In this document: in pieces, positions 8,363 through 17,147 of the stretch
Layout: each line of letters opens with the position of its first letter
How positions within the stretch are numbered: the stretch's first letter is position 1
NCBI GenBank assembly: GCA_963809815.1
Contig: CAWELM010000005.1
Location: forward strand, 1-64,000
Reading direction: 5' to 3'
Origin: CAVVJA01 sp963809815
Lineage (GTDB): Bacteria > Actinomycetota > Actinomycetes > Mycobacteriales > Jatrophihabitantaceae
Length of the DNA: 64,000 bases
Notes under the pieces: generated by a model
What the model saw: only the letters and a program-made list of their open reading frames with translations
What the model was told of the DNA's origin: nothing
The model's database searches: none
Position numbers and translations under genes: made by a program

Positions 8363-10018
8363 GTGAACCCTGCGGACCTGTCGGCTGCCGTCCAGGCTGC
8401 GGTCTCCGCATGCCTGCAGGCGGGAGAGTTCGGCGGTCCGCCGCCCACGGAAGTGCTGATCGAGCGTCCGCGCAATCCAGACCACGGCGACTACGCGACC
8501 AACGTCGCGCTTCGGCTGGCCAAGTCCGCCGGCCGCCCTCCACGGGACATCGCCGAGGCGATTGCCAGGCGCTTGCGCGAGGTGCCTGGGATTGAGTCGG
8601 TGGACGTCGCCGGGCCCGGATTCCTCAACATCCGGCTATCCACCAGCGCGCTAGGCCAGTTGGCGCAGGTCGTCGTCGAAGCGGGTTCGAACTACGGGCG
8701 CAACGACGCCCTCGCCGGGCAGCGGCTCAACCTGGAGTACGTCTCCGCCAATCCGACCGGCCCGTTGCACATCGGCGGCACCCGGTGGGCCGCGGTAGGA
8801 GACGCGCTCGCCCGGATCCTCGTCGCCAACGGGGCAGCGGTGACCCGGGAGTACTACTTCAACGACCACGGCACCCAGATCGACCGGTTCGCCGGCTCGC
8901 TGCTCGCCAGTGCCCGCGGTGAGGTGATACCGCCGGACGGTTACGCCGGGGCCTATATCCACGACATAGCGGAACGCGTAGTCCATGATCATCCGGAGGT
9001 TCTCCGCTTACCTCGCGCGGACGCCCAGGAGGTATTCCGCCGCGAGGGCGTCGAGATGATGTTTGACGAGATCAAGCGATCACTTCACGATTTCGGCGTC
9101 AATTTCGACGTGTTCTTCCATGAGAACGCCCTCTACGAGTCCGGCGCCGTGGACAAGATTGTCGCCGCGCTCAAGGAGTCCGGATCGCTCTACTTTGCCG
9201 AGGGAGCGTGGTGGCTGCGCTCGTCCGATTATGGGGACGACAAAGACCGGGTGGTGATCCGCAGCGACGGTAGCCCCTCCTACATAGCCGGCGACCTCGC
9301 ATATCTGCAGGACAAGCGGGCACGCGGGTTCGACCTGTGCATCTACATGCTCGGTGCCGACCATCACGGATACATCGGCCGGCTGAAGGCCGCTGCAGCG
9401 GCGCTCCGCGATGATCCCAACGCGGTGGAAGTGCTGATCGGGCAGTTGGTCAATCTGGTCAAGGACGGCCGGCCGGTTCGAATGGGCAAGCGGGCCGGCA
9501 ATGTTGTCACGCTCGAGGACCTGGTCGAGGCCGTCGGCGTCGACGCGGCCCGCTATGCACTCGAACGGTCGAGCTCCGACGCGGTGCTCGACATCGACCT
9601 CGATCTGCTCGTCAAGCACAGCAACGACAACCCGGTGTACTACGTGCAGTACGCGCACGCGCGGACGAGCAACGTGCGACGCAATGCGGCAGGCTCCGGC
9701 ATCGGACTGGACGAGTTCGACCCCAACTTGCTCGATCACCCGGCCGATACCGCGTTGCTCGGGGCGCTCGGCGAATTCCCGCGGATCGTCTCGTCCGCGG
9801 CCGAACTGCGTGCCCCACACCGAGTCGCGCATTACCTCGAATCGCTGGCCGCCGCCTACCACCGGTGGTATGACACGGACGAGTGCCGAGTCCTGCCGAA
9901 GGGGGACGACCCCATCACGACGGCGAATCGCACTCGCTCGTGGTTGAACGAAGCGACTCGCACCGTGCTCGCCAATGGATTGCAGCTGCTCGGCGTGAGT
10001 GCTCCGGAGCGTCTGTGA
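8363..10018 (+). CDS. argS: Arginyl-tRNA synthetase
   Basis: A 551-residue class I synthetase that charges tRNA-Arg in the cytoplasm. The N-terminal ArgRS tRNA-binding domain (about 1-90, with RNPDHGDYATNVAL) is followed by the HIGH-type motif SANPTGPLHIGG and a catalytic core containing GSPSYIAGDLAYLQDK and GADHHGYIGRLKAA. KMSK is replaced by RMGKRAGNVVTLEDLV, as is common in this enzyme. The C-terminal DALR anticodon-binding domain follows (about 435-551). I chose the GTG at 8363 because the family N-terminus begins there, and the upstream extension would overlap the DUF3105 gene. lysA follows after 22 bases. Confidence 0.96.
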   Translation: MNPADLSAAVQAAVSACLQAGEFGGPPPTEVLIERPRNPDHGDYATNVALRLAKSAGRPPRDIAEAIARRLREVPGIESVDVAGPGFLNIRLSTSALGQLAQVVVEAGSNYGRNDALAGQRLNLEYVSANPTGPLHIGGTRWAAVGDALARILVANGAAVTREYYFNDHGTQIDRFAGSLLASARGEVIPPDGYAGAYIHDIAERVVHDHPEVLRLPRADAQEVFRREGVEMMFDEIKRSLHDFGVNFDVFFHENALYESGAVDKIVAALKESGSLYFAEGAWWLRSSDYGDDKDRVVIRSDGSPSYIAGDLAYLQDKRARGFDLCIYMLGADHHGYIGRLKAAAAALRDDPNAVEVLIGQLVNLVKDGRPVRMGKRAGNVVTLEDLVEAVGVDAARYALERSSSDAVLDIDLDLLVKHSNDNPVYYVQYAHARTSNVRRNAAGSGIGLDEFDPNLLDHPADTALLGALGEFPRIVSSAAELRAPHRVAHYLESLAAAYHRWYDTDECRVLPKGDDPITTANRTRSWLNEATRTVLANGLQLLGVSAPERL

Positions 10019-10040
10019 GCCCCGGTAGCCAGGTCGAACG

Positions 10041-11471
10041 ATGAGCCGGTCTGCCCACCCGGCCGGGCCGCGACACGCTGATGTGCTGCCCGAACCGCAT
10101 CCTTCGGGCGCGCCGGCGGATCTGAACCAACTCGACGCGGCGATCTGGCCGACCTCGGCCGAGCGAGTCCGCGGCGAGATGACGCTCGCTGGTGTGCCGG
10201 TGACTGTGCTGGCCGAACGGCACGGCACGCCTCTGGTCGTGATCGACGAGGCGGACGTGCGGGCGCGCGCACAGGAATACGTGACCGCGTTCGAGGTCGC
10301 GTCCGGCAACAAGGTCTACTACGCGGGAAAGGCATTCCTTTGCACTAGTGTCGCCCGCTGGCTCGCGGAGGAGGGCCTGAGTCTGGACGTGTGCACGGGC
10401 GGCGAACTGGCCGTCGCCCTCGCCGCTGACTTCCCGGCCGAGCGGATCGGAGTGCACGGCAACAACAAGTCCGTTGACGAGCTGCGTCAAGCCGTCGCCG
10501 CAGGGGTCGGGTCGATCGTCGTGGACTCGAGCACCGAAATCGCCCGCTTGAACGAGGTCGCGAGGGCCGCCAGGGTTCGCCAAGCGGTGCTGGTGCGAGT
10601 GACGGTCGGCGTCGAGGCGCACACCCACGAGTTCATCGCGACCGCCCATGAAGATCAGAAGTTCGGCTTTGCGCTGGGCGAGGCCGCGGACGATGCCATC
10701 GCCGCTGTGCTATCGGCCGACTCGCTCGAACTGGTCGGACTGCACTCGCATATCGGCTCGCAAATTTTCGACACCTCGGGGTTCGAGGTCGCCGCTCATC
10801 GCGTCGTGGAGCTCGCGGCCCGGGTCAAGGACGGGTACGGCGTTGAGCTGGCGGAGCTGAACCTCGGCGGGGGGCTTGGAATTGCCTATGTCAGCGGCGA
10901 TGATCCGCAGACGCCCGCGGGCATCGCCGACCGGTTGCGGGCGATCGTGCATCGTGAATGCGATGCTGCCGGCTTACGATTGCCGCGGCTCAGCGTTGAA
11001 CCGGGGCGAGCCATCGTTGGTCCGAGCGGGGTGACCGTCTACGAGGTCGGCACCGTCAAGGACGTCCGGCTCGATGGCGGACTTACCCGCTCCTACATAT
11101 CCGTCGACGGCGGGATGAGCGACAACATCCGCACGGCGCTCTATGACGCCGAGTACACCTGCGCCCTGGCTAACCGGTCGTCGACGGCGGACCCGAAGCT
11201 GTCCCGGGTCGTGGGCAAGCATTGCGAAAGCGGCGACGTCGTCGTCCGCGAGACCTGGCTCCCGGCCGATGTCGACCCGGGTGACCTGCTAGCCGTTGCC
11301 GCAACCGGCGCCTACTGCCGGAGCATGGCCAGCAACTACAACCATGTGCCGCGCCCACCCGTGGTCGGAGTCAAGCAGGGCGGAGCCACCGTTCTGGTTC
11401 GACGAGAAACCCAGGACGACCTGCTGCGGCTCGACGCCGGGATCGCGGCGATCGCTGGGACTCGGTCATGA
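10041..11471 (+). CDS. lysA: Diaminopimelate decarboxylase
   Basis: Catalyses the last step of lysine biosynthesis, meso-diaminopimelate to L-lysine, with PLP. In 476 residues it shows the alanine-racemase-like barrel with the PLP lysine Lys97 (KVYYAGKAF), the phosphate-binding LNLGGGLGI, LVGLHSHIGSQI, EPGRAIVGPSG, and the active-site cysteine motif VGKHCESGD supplied across the dimer. The N-terminal 40 residues are a proline-rich extension. Its stop overlaps the hom start (ATGA), so lysA and hom are coupled. Confidence 0.97.
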   Translation: MSRSAHPAGPRHADVLPEPHPSGAPADLNQLDAAIWPTSAERVRGEMTLAGVPVTVLAERHGTPLVVIDEADVRARAQEYVTAFEVASGNKVYYAGKAFLCTSVARWLAEEGLSLDVCTGGELAVALAADFPAERIGVHGNNKSVDELRQAVAAGVGSIVVDSSTEIARLNEVARAARVRQAVLVRVTVGVEAHTHEFIATAHEDQKFGFALGEAADDAIAAVLSADSLELVGLHSHIGSQIFDTSGFEVAAHRVVELAARVKDGYGVELAELNLGGGLGIAYVSGDDPQTPAGIADRLRAIVHRECDAAGLRLPRLSVEPGRAIVGPSGVTVYEVGTVKDVRLDGGLTRSYISVDGGMSDNIRTALYDAEYTCALANRSSTADPKLSRVVGKHCESGDVVVRETWLPADVDPGDLLAVAATGAYCRSMASNYNHVPRPPVVGVKQGGATVLVRRETQDDLLRLDAGIAAIAGTRS

Positions 11472-12754
11472 GCGACGCCCTGCGGGTGGCACTACTGGGC
11501 TGCGGGACGGTCGGATCGCAGGTCGCCCGGCTCATGAACGACCAAGCCGATGATCTTGCCGCTCGCATCGGGCTGCCGTTGGAGCTCGTGGGGGTCGCGG
11601 TGCGACGGCCCAAACGGCATCCGGACGTGCCGCCTGACCTGCTGACGACCGACGCGGCGTCGCTGGTGGAACGGGACGATGTCGATCTGGTCGTCGAGGT
11701 CATCGGAGGGATCGAGCCGGCGCGCACGTTGCTGCTCACCGCCCTGCGCTCCGGCAAGAGCGTGGTCACGGCTAACAAGGCGCTCCTGGCCGAGGACGGC
11801 GCGACGCTGCATGACGCAGCGGCGCGAGCGCGCGTCGACTTGTACTTCGAAGCCGCGGTCGCGGGCGCTATTCCTCTGGTGCGCCCGTTGCGGGAGTCGC
11901 TCGCGGGTGACCGCATCATTCGAGTGATCGGCATCGTCAACGGGACCACCAACTTCATCCTGTCTCGCATGACCGCTGCGGGAACCGGCTTTGCCGAGGC
12001 GCTGGCGGAGGCGACTGCCCTCGGGTACGCCGAGGCTGACCCAACCGCAGATATCGACGGCTTTGACGCCGCCGCCAAATCCGCGATCCTCGCGGGTCTC
12101 GCATTCCACACGCGGGTTACGGCTTCGGATGTCTACCGAGAAGGAATCGGAGAGGTGACCGCCGCGGATGTCGCCAGCGCCAAGGCCATGGGCTGCGTCG
12201 TGAAGCTCCTCGCCATCTGTGAACGCACGGCGGACAGTGTCGCCGTGCGGGTGCATCCGACCATGATTCCGCAGCAGCATCCGCTGGCCGGCGTTGGTGA
12301 CGCATTCAATGCGGTGTTCGTGGAAGCCGACTCAGCCGGTTCGCTCATGTTCTACGGTCGGGGCGCCGGCGGGGCGCCGTCGGCTAGTGCGGTACTCGGC
12401 GACCTCGTGGCCGTGGCTCGTAACCGCCGCAACGGTGGGCGCGGGCCGGGTGAGAGCGCCTATGCCGCGTTGCGCATCCAGCCCATCGGGGAGGTCATGA
12501 CCCGCTACCACGTGGCGCTGGACGTTGCTGACCGGCCCGGCGTGCTGGCCGCCGTGGCGCAGGCATTCGCGGACGAGCAGGTGAGTATCCAGACGGTTCG
12601 CCAGGAGGGCCGCGACGACGCTGCAACTCTCATTCTCGTCACCCACGTCGCCCCGGACGCGGCCCTCGCCCGGACCGTCGATCGACTCACCGCGATGCCC
12701 ATGATTCGGCGGACGCCCAGCGTCATGCGCGTCGAAGGCATGCCAAGTGACTAG
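11468..12754 (+). CDS. hom: Homoserine dehydrogenase with ACT domain
   Basis: Reduces aspartate semialdehyde to homoserine, the branch point to threonine and methionine. In 428 residues it has the NAD(P)-binding LLGCGTVGSQVA (residues 9-20), VVTANKALLAEDG with the substrate-binding lysine, and GIVNGTTNFILSRM. The C-terminal ACT domain (about 345-428, YHVALDVADRPGVLAAVAQAFADEQVSIQTV) is typical of threonine-inhibited actinobacterial enzymes. It overlaps lysA by four bases and is separated from thrC by a striking palindrome. Confidence 0.97.
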   Translation: MSDALRVALLGCGTVGSQVARLMNDQADDLAARIGLPLELVGVAVRRPKRHPDVPPDLLTTDAASLVERDDVDLVVEVIGGIEPARTLLLTALRSGKSVVTANKALLAEDGATLHDAAARARVDLYFEAAVAGAIPLVRPLRESLAGDRIIRVIGIVNGTTNFILSRMTAAGTGFAEALAEATALGYAEADPTADIDGFDAAAKSAILAGLAFHTRVTASDVYREGIGEVTAADVASAKAMGCVVKLLAICERTADSVAVRVHPTMIPQQHPLAGVGDAFNAVFVEADSAGSLMFYGRGAGGAPSASAVLGDLVAVARNRRNGGRGPGESAYAALRIQPIGEVMTRYHVALDVADRPGVLAAVAQAFADEQVSIQTVRQEGRDDAATLILVTHVAPDAALARTVDRLTAMPMIRRTPSVMRVEGMPSD

Positions 12755-12776
12755 TGTTCCGCTAGCTGAACACTAG
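12751..12776. repeat. 26-bp near-perfect palindrome between hom and thrC
   Basis: Arms CTAGTGTTC and GAACACTAG are perfect 9-mers, the centre GCTAGC is itself a palindrome, and only one base pair (12760/12767) is mismatched. It begins on the hom stop codon, and its 3' arm runs into AGGTGGG, the likely ribosome binding site of thrC. It could be a protein operator or an RNA hairpin controlling thrC translation; there is no T tract for a terminator. The hexamer TAGTGT (12752-12757) could also serve as a -10. Confidence 0.7.
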
Positions 12777-12786
12777 GTGGGCATTG

Positions 12787-13848
12787 GTGCGGCACACATT
12801 CTGGCCTGGCGTCATCGAGGCGTATCGGGCTCGGTTGACCGTCACCGACGCCACGCCGGTCGTCACCTTGCTCGAAGGCGGAACCCCGCTGCTGCCCGCG
12901 CCGGAGCTGTCTCGGCGAACGGGATGCACGATCTATCTCAAGGTAGAGGGAGCCAATCCGACCGGCTCATTCAAAGACCGCGGGATGACGCTCGCTATCT
13001 CCAAGGCGGTCGAGGCGGGCGCCAGGGCGGTGATCTGCGCCTCCACCGGCAACACGTCCGCCAGCGCGGCCGCCTATGCCGTACGGGCTGGGATAACCTG
13101 CGCGGTGCTCGTGCCGCAAGGCAAGATCGCGCTCGGCAAGTTGGCCCAGGCGCTCGTCCACGGTGCTCGCTTGTTGCAGGTCGACGGCAACTTCGATGAC
13201 TGTCTGGAACTGGCCCGCAAACTTGCGGTCGAGTATCCGGTGGCTCTGGTCAACTCCGTCAACCCGGACCGGCTCGACGGGCAGAAGACCGCGGCGTTCG
13301 AGATCTGCGATCGGCTGGGGCGCGCACCGGACGTGCACTGCATCCCGGTCGGCAATGCCGGGAACATCACCGCCTACTGGCGGGGTTACTGCGAGTATCA
13401 AGCGGACGGCATCGTGGACCGGGCCCCGCGCATGTTTGGCTTCCAGGCGGCAGGGGCGGCACCGATAGTCATCGGTGCGCCGGTATTGCACCCGCTCACT
13501 ATCGCGACCGCCATCCGCATCGGTAATCCCGCGTCGTGGACGATGGCCGAGCAGGCCCGCGACGAGTCGGGTGGGCTGATCGACGCGGTGACGGACAAAC
13601 AAATCCTCGAGGCCTACCGGCTCATCGCTCGTTCCGAAGGGATTTTTGTCGAGCCGGCATCGGCGGCCAGCATCGCGGGGCTGCTGATGACCGCACGCGA
13701 CGGGCGGATCCCCTCCGGGTCCACCGTCGTCTGCACGGTCACCGGCAACGGGCTCAAGGACCCGGACTGGGCGATCTCAGGGGCACCCAAGCCGGTCACC
13801 GTCCCGGTCGACGGGCACGCCGCGGCCGTCCAGCTCGGACTGACATGA
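12787..13848 (+). CDS. thrC: Threonine synthase
   Basis: Converts O-phosphohomoserine to threonine with PLP. The 353-residue fold-type II protein has NPTGSFKDRGM with the PLP lysine Lys63, CASTGNTSASAAAYA, PVGNAGNITAYW, SEGIFVEPASAASIAGL and TVTGNGLKDP, all characteristic. I prefer the GTG at 12787 to the TTG three bases earlier. The start lies 10 bases after the hom-thrC palindrome. thrB follows after 127 bases, so the pair is less tightly linked than lysA-hom. Confidence 0.96.
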   Translation: MRHTFWPGVIEAYRARLTVTDATPVVTLLEGGTPLLPAPELSRRTGCTIYLKVEGANPTGSFKDRGMTLAISKAVEAGARAVICASTGNTSASAAAYAVRAGITCAVLVPQGKIALGKLAQALVHGARLLQVDGNFDDCLELARKLAVEYPVALVNSVNPDRLDGQKTAAFEICDRLGRAPDVHCIPVGNAGNITAYWRGYCEYQADGIVDRAPRMFGFQAAGAAPIVIGAPVLHPLTIATAIRIGNPASWTMAEQARDESGGLIDAVTDKQILEAYRLIARSEGIFVEPASAASIAGLLMTARDGRIPSGSTVVCTVTGNGLKDPDWAISGAPKPVTVPVDGHAAAVQLGLT

Positions 13849-13916
13849 CCGCGCTAGCCCGCGGCCACCGACCACCGCGGTCCTGTTCCGCCCTTCCACC
13901 CCACAAAACCACCGCA

Positions 13917-13952
13917 GGGGCCCCGGATCGCTGCGCGATTTCGCAGGGCCCC
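13917..13952. repeat. Nested inverted repeat between thrC and thrB
   Basis: Outer arms GGGGCCC (13917-13923) and GGGCCCC (13946-13952) enclose a hairpin CTGCG-CGATTT-CGCAG (13931-13946). The same loop with a compensated stem recurs at 44424-44439. It is probably a transcription or mRNA-stability hairpin; it lacks a T tract. Confidence 0.55.
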
Positions 13953-13975
13953 GGCGTCGTGAGCGATACCCGCCC

Positions 13976-14950
13976 ATGATCGTCGAGATCGGGACCGGCC
14001 AGGTGCTCGTCCGAGTGCCGGCAACCAGCGCCAATCTTGGGCCCGGCTTCGACGCGTTGGGGCTGGCCCTGGACCTGCACGACGAGGTTGTCGCCCGAGC
14101 CATCGGCGAGCGCGGGGTACGAATCGAGGTGGCGGGCGAGGGTGCGCACACCGTTCCGACGGACGAGTCGCACCTCGTCATCCGGGCCATGCGGGCGGCG
14201 TTCGACCGGCTCGGGGGCCAACCTGCGGGCATCGCGCTGCAGTGCGTCAACCGGATCCCGCACGGCCGCGGCCTGGGGTCGTCCTCAGCGGCCATCGTCG
14301 CCGGCGTCCTGCTCGCCCGCGGGCTCGTCGCCGGAGGAGTAGCGGCGTTTCCGGACGCCAGCGTGTTGCAGCTGGCGGCCGACCTCGAGGGCCACCCCGA
14401 CAACGTCGCACCGTGCCTGCTGGGTGGGCTGTGCGTGGCCTGGTCCGACGAGGGCGGCGGGATAGCCGCGCTGCGGGTGCCAATCGAGCTGGCGATCCGG
14501 CCAGTTGCGCTCGTGCCGCCGACCCCATCCGCGACCCACCTTGCGCGCGGTCTGCTGCCGAGCCAGGTGCCGCTCCCGGACGCGACGCGCACGGCCGCCC
14601 GAGCGGCGCTACTGATGGCAGCACTCGCCGGAGCGCCCGGCGGCGCGAGCGCCCTGCTCGCCGCGACCGAGGATCGATTGCACCAGCCCTATCGCGCGGC
14701 GTCGATGCCGGAGTCGGCCGCGCTGGTCGCGGACCTTCGCGCCGGTGGTGCGGCAGCGGTGCTGTCCGGGGCGGGGCCGACTGTCCTTGTCCTGGCCCGT
14801 GACGACGCTGAGGTCGCGCGGGTCATTGCCGCCACGCCACCGGGTTGGCGGGCGCTCACGTTGGCCGTCGATCTGCGTGGCGCGCATGTCGCTACACCGC
14901 GCGGACAGAAAAACAATGGCAAAACTTGGAGTAGACACGGGAACATCTGA
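13976..14950 (+). CDS. thrB: Homoserine kinase
   Basis: Phosphorylates homoserine with ATP for threonine synthase. A GHMP-family kinase of 324 residues: VRVPATSANLGPGFDALGLAL at the N-terminus (within residues 12-33), the ATP loop PHGRGLGSSSAA (95-106), and the C-terminal VLSGAGPTVLVLA. The last 20 residues (Lys/Asn-rich) are unlike the rest and poorly conserved in the family. There is no close ribosome binding site, and the start at 13976 is chosen because the family motif begins ten residues later. Confidence 0.95.
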   Translation: MIVEIGTGQVLVRVPATSANLGPGFDALGLALDLHDEVVARAIGERGVRIEVAGEGAHTVPTDESHLVIRAMRAAFDRLGGQPAGIALQCVNRIPHGRGLGSSSAAIVAGVLLARGLVAGGVAAFPDASVLQLAADLEGHPDNVAPCLLGGLCVAWSDEGGGIAALRVPIELAIRPVALVPPTPSATHLARGLLPSQVPLPDATRTAARAALLMAALAGAPGGASALLAATEDRLHQPYRAASMPESAALVADLRAGGAAAVLSGAGPTVLVLARDDAEVARVIAATPPGWRALTLAVDLRGAHVATPRGQKNNGKTWSRHGNI

Positions 14951-14963
14951 GTGCGCCTCGTTG

Positions 14964-14992
14964 TTGCCGAGGGTGAATAGAGCGGTTACGCT
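14964..14992 (+). promoter_or_regulatory. Putative sigma-A-type promoter of rho
   Basis: TTGCCG (14964-14969) and TACGCT (14987-14992) with a 17-base spacer, just after thrB. It would give rho a leader of about 170 nt; rho genes are often autoregulated through such leaders. Inferred by hexamer match only. Confidence 0.5.
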
Positions 14993-15168
14993 CGTCACTG
15001 TCAGCCCCGACGCCACCCCCTTCAACCGGGTCGCGCGAACGACGGATTGACGTTTCCACCGAACTCCCCGGCGCTAGGCGTTCGGGAGCGCAACCGGCTG
15101 CATCCAAGCCGGCTTACCACCGGTTCGCGGACGATCAGCGAACCACCTCGGAAGGACCCAACATCACC

Positions 15169-16911
15169 GTGACAGACACCCAGGAGCCGACGCAGGTCAC
15201 CTCCGGAACCGGCTCGCAGCCGGTCGGGACGCGCCGGAAAAGCGGCTCGTTGGCGTCGATGCTCCTGCCAGAGCTGCAGCAACTTGCGGCAAGTCTGGGC
15301 ATCAACACCACCAAGATGCGCAAGAGCGACCTCGTGGCCGCCATTCAGAATCGGCAAACCCCGGTCGCATCGGCCGACGGCCATGCCACCGATTCGGCGG
15401 CTGTCGCCGCACAGCTATTGCCCATGGACGGGGCTGCCGTAGCGGTTGCCCCCCGTGCGGAAACCACACCGGCGTCCGTCCCGGAGAGGCCGCCCGCGGC
15501 TGCCGATGGCGTCCCGGATCAGGGGACCAGCGTTCAGGAGCGGCCTGCCCGGGCCAATGGCCAGGCTGGCGCGCGCGGCGCGCAGCCCGGCGGACAGCCG
15601 TCATCCGGCCAGCCGGCCGGCGGGGCTGGTCAGCAAAGTGGGGAACGCGAGGACGAGGGAGACGGCGGACGTCGCCGGGGCCGGCGCTACCGCGATCGCC
15701 GGGGCCGCAACCGCGACCGGTCCGGACAGCCGTCGAGCGCAACCCCGGATGCCGAGCCGACCGTCTCCGAGGACGACGTTCTCATTCCGGTCGCAGGAAT
15801 CCTCGACGCGCTCGAGGAGAAGAACACCTGGTTCGTGCGGACGGCCGGCTACTTCGCTAGCCCGGAGGACATCTACGTCGCCAATTCCTACGTCCGCCGG
15901 TTCGGCCTGCGGCGCGGCGATGCCGTCACCGGCGCGATCCGGCAACCCCGCGACGGCGAACGCCGCGAGAAGTACAACCCGCTGGTCCGCCTGGACACGG
16001 TGAACGGGCGTGACCCGGAGGCGGCGAAGAACCGCGTTGAGTTCACCAAGCTCACTCCGCTGTACCCACAATCTCGCCTGCGGCTGGAAACCGAGCCGCA
16101 CTTGCTCACCACCCGCGTCATCGATCTGGTGATGCCGATCGGGAAGGGGCAGCGTGCGCTGATCGTCTCACCGCCGAAGGCGGGCAAGACGATGGTGTTG
16201 CAAGCGATTGCCAACGCGATCACCGTCAACAACCCCGAATGCCACCTCATGGTCGTGCTCGTCGACGAGCGGCCAGAAGAAGTCACCGACATGCAGCGTT
16301 CGGTGAAGGGTGAGGTCATCTCGTCGACGTTCGATCGTCGGCCCCAAGACCACACCATGGTCGCGGAGCTGTCCATCGAGCGAGCGAAGCGCCTCGTCGA
16401 GCTAGGGCACGATGTCGTCGTCCTGCTCGACTCGATCACCCGCCTCGGCCGGGCGTACAACTTGGCTGCGCCCGCGAGTGGCCGGATCCTCTCCGGCGGA
16501 GTCGACTCGACCGCGCTCTACCAGCCCAAGCGATTCTTGGGCGCGGCCCGCAATATCGAGAACGGCGGATCTTTGACGATCCTCGCGACGGCGCTCGTCG
16601 AGACCGGCTCCGCGGGCGACACCGTGTTCTTCGAGGAGTACAAGGGCACCGGCAACGCCGAACTCAAGCTCGATCGCAAGATCGCCGACAAGCGGGTCTT
16701 CCCGGCCATCGACGTGGATCAATCCTCTACCCGCAAGGAGGAGATCCTCCTGTCGCCGGACGAGCTGGCGGTGGTCATCAAGCTGCGCCGGGTCCTGCAT
16801 GCCTTGGAGCCCCAGCAGGCTATCGACTTGCTTCTCGACCGGCTCAAGAAGACTCGGACCAACGTCGAGTTCCTCATGCAGATCGCCAAGACAACGCCGG
16901 GCCAGGACTGA
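15169..16911 (+). CDS. rho: Transcription termination factor Rho
   Basis: An RNA-dependent ATPase that ends transcription. At 580 residues it is longer than the E. coli protein because of a low-complexity Gly/Arg/Asp-rich insert (about 125-190, including RRRGRRYRDRRGRNRDR), as is usual in actinobacteria. The N-terminal RhoN helix region (LPELQQLAASLGINTTKMRKSDLVAAI) precedes the insert. The RNA-binding domain (YFASPEDIYVANSYVRRFGLR) and the ATPase with Walker A SPPKAGKT (about 334-341), VLLDSITRLGRAYN and the C-terminal FLMQIAKT follow. The GTG at 15169 has a GGAAGGA site. It starts the conserved rho-rpmE-prfA-prmC order, interrupted here by a sugar ABC transporter. Confidence 0.97.
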   Translation: MTDTQEPTQVTSGTGSQPVGTRRKSGSLASMLLPELQQLAASLGINTTKMRKSDLVAAIQNRQTPVASADGHATDSAAVAAQLLPMDGAAVAVAPRAETTPASVPERPPAAADGVPDQGTSVQERPARANGQAGARGAQPGGQPSSGQPAGGAGQQSGEREDEGDGGRRRGRRYRDRRGRNRDRSGQPSSATPDAEPTVSEDDVLIPVAGILDALEEKNTWFVRTAGYFASPEDIYVANSYVRRFGLRRGDAVTGAIRQPRDGERREKYNPLVRLDTVNGRDPEAAKNRVEFTKLTPLYPQSRLRLETEPHLLTTRVIDLVMPIGKGQRALIVSPPKAGKTMVLQAIANAITVNNPECHLMVVLVDERPEEVTDMQRSVKGEVISSTFDRRPQDHTMVAELSIERAKRLVELGHDVVVLLDSITRLGRAYNLAAPASGRILSGGVDSTALYQPKRFLGAARNIENGGSLTILATALVETGSAGDTVFFEEYKGTGNAELKLDRKIADKRVFPAIDVDQSSTRKEEILLSPDELAVVIKLRRVLHALEPQQAIDLLLDRLKKTRTNVEFLMQIAKTTPGQD

Positions 16912-17098
16912 TCGATCCCACAATTCCCTCCGCCCAAACCTGTAGCCGGCTAACTCGGGCATATTGCCTATATCTCCGCCAGGATCACCGGATGGCCACG
17001 ATGTCCTCTCAACGCGAGGTCAGGTAGGTAACGGTTGGGTATCGCTGGCCTGCGCATCTATCTAATTCGTCGCGCGGGTGAAATCGTGCATTCGGTGT

Positions 17099-17116
17099 AA
17101 GCGGTGCCAGCCGCTT
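17099..17116. promoter_or_regulatory. Inverted repeat upstream of the sugar ABC operon
   Basis: AAGCGG (17099-17104) and CCGCTT (17111-17116), six bases apart, 31 bases before the binding-protein start. It may be an operator for a sugar-responsive repressor, but no regulator gene lies beside it. Confidence 0.35.
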
Positions 17117-17147
17117 GCGGTCCCAACCGACGACGAAAGGGCGCGGG

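Noticed and set aside
9080..10312. Minus-strand open frame of 410 codons across argS and lysA
   Set aside because: Covers two well-defined plus-strand genes and shows no motifs; typical third-position GC shadow.
16912..17147. Cobalamin or other riboswitch upstream of the ABC operon
   Set aside because: I could not find a B12-box or other conserved riboswitch core in this 236-base gap; only a short AAGCGG/CCGCTT dyad is seen.
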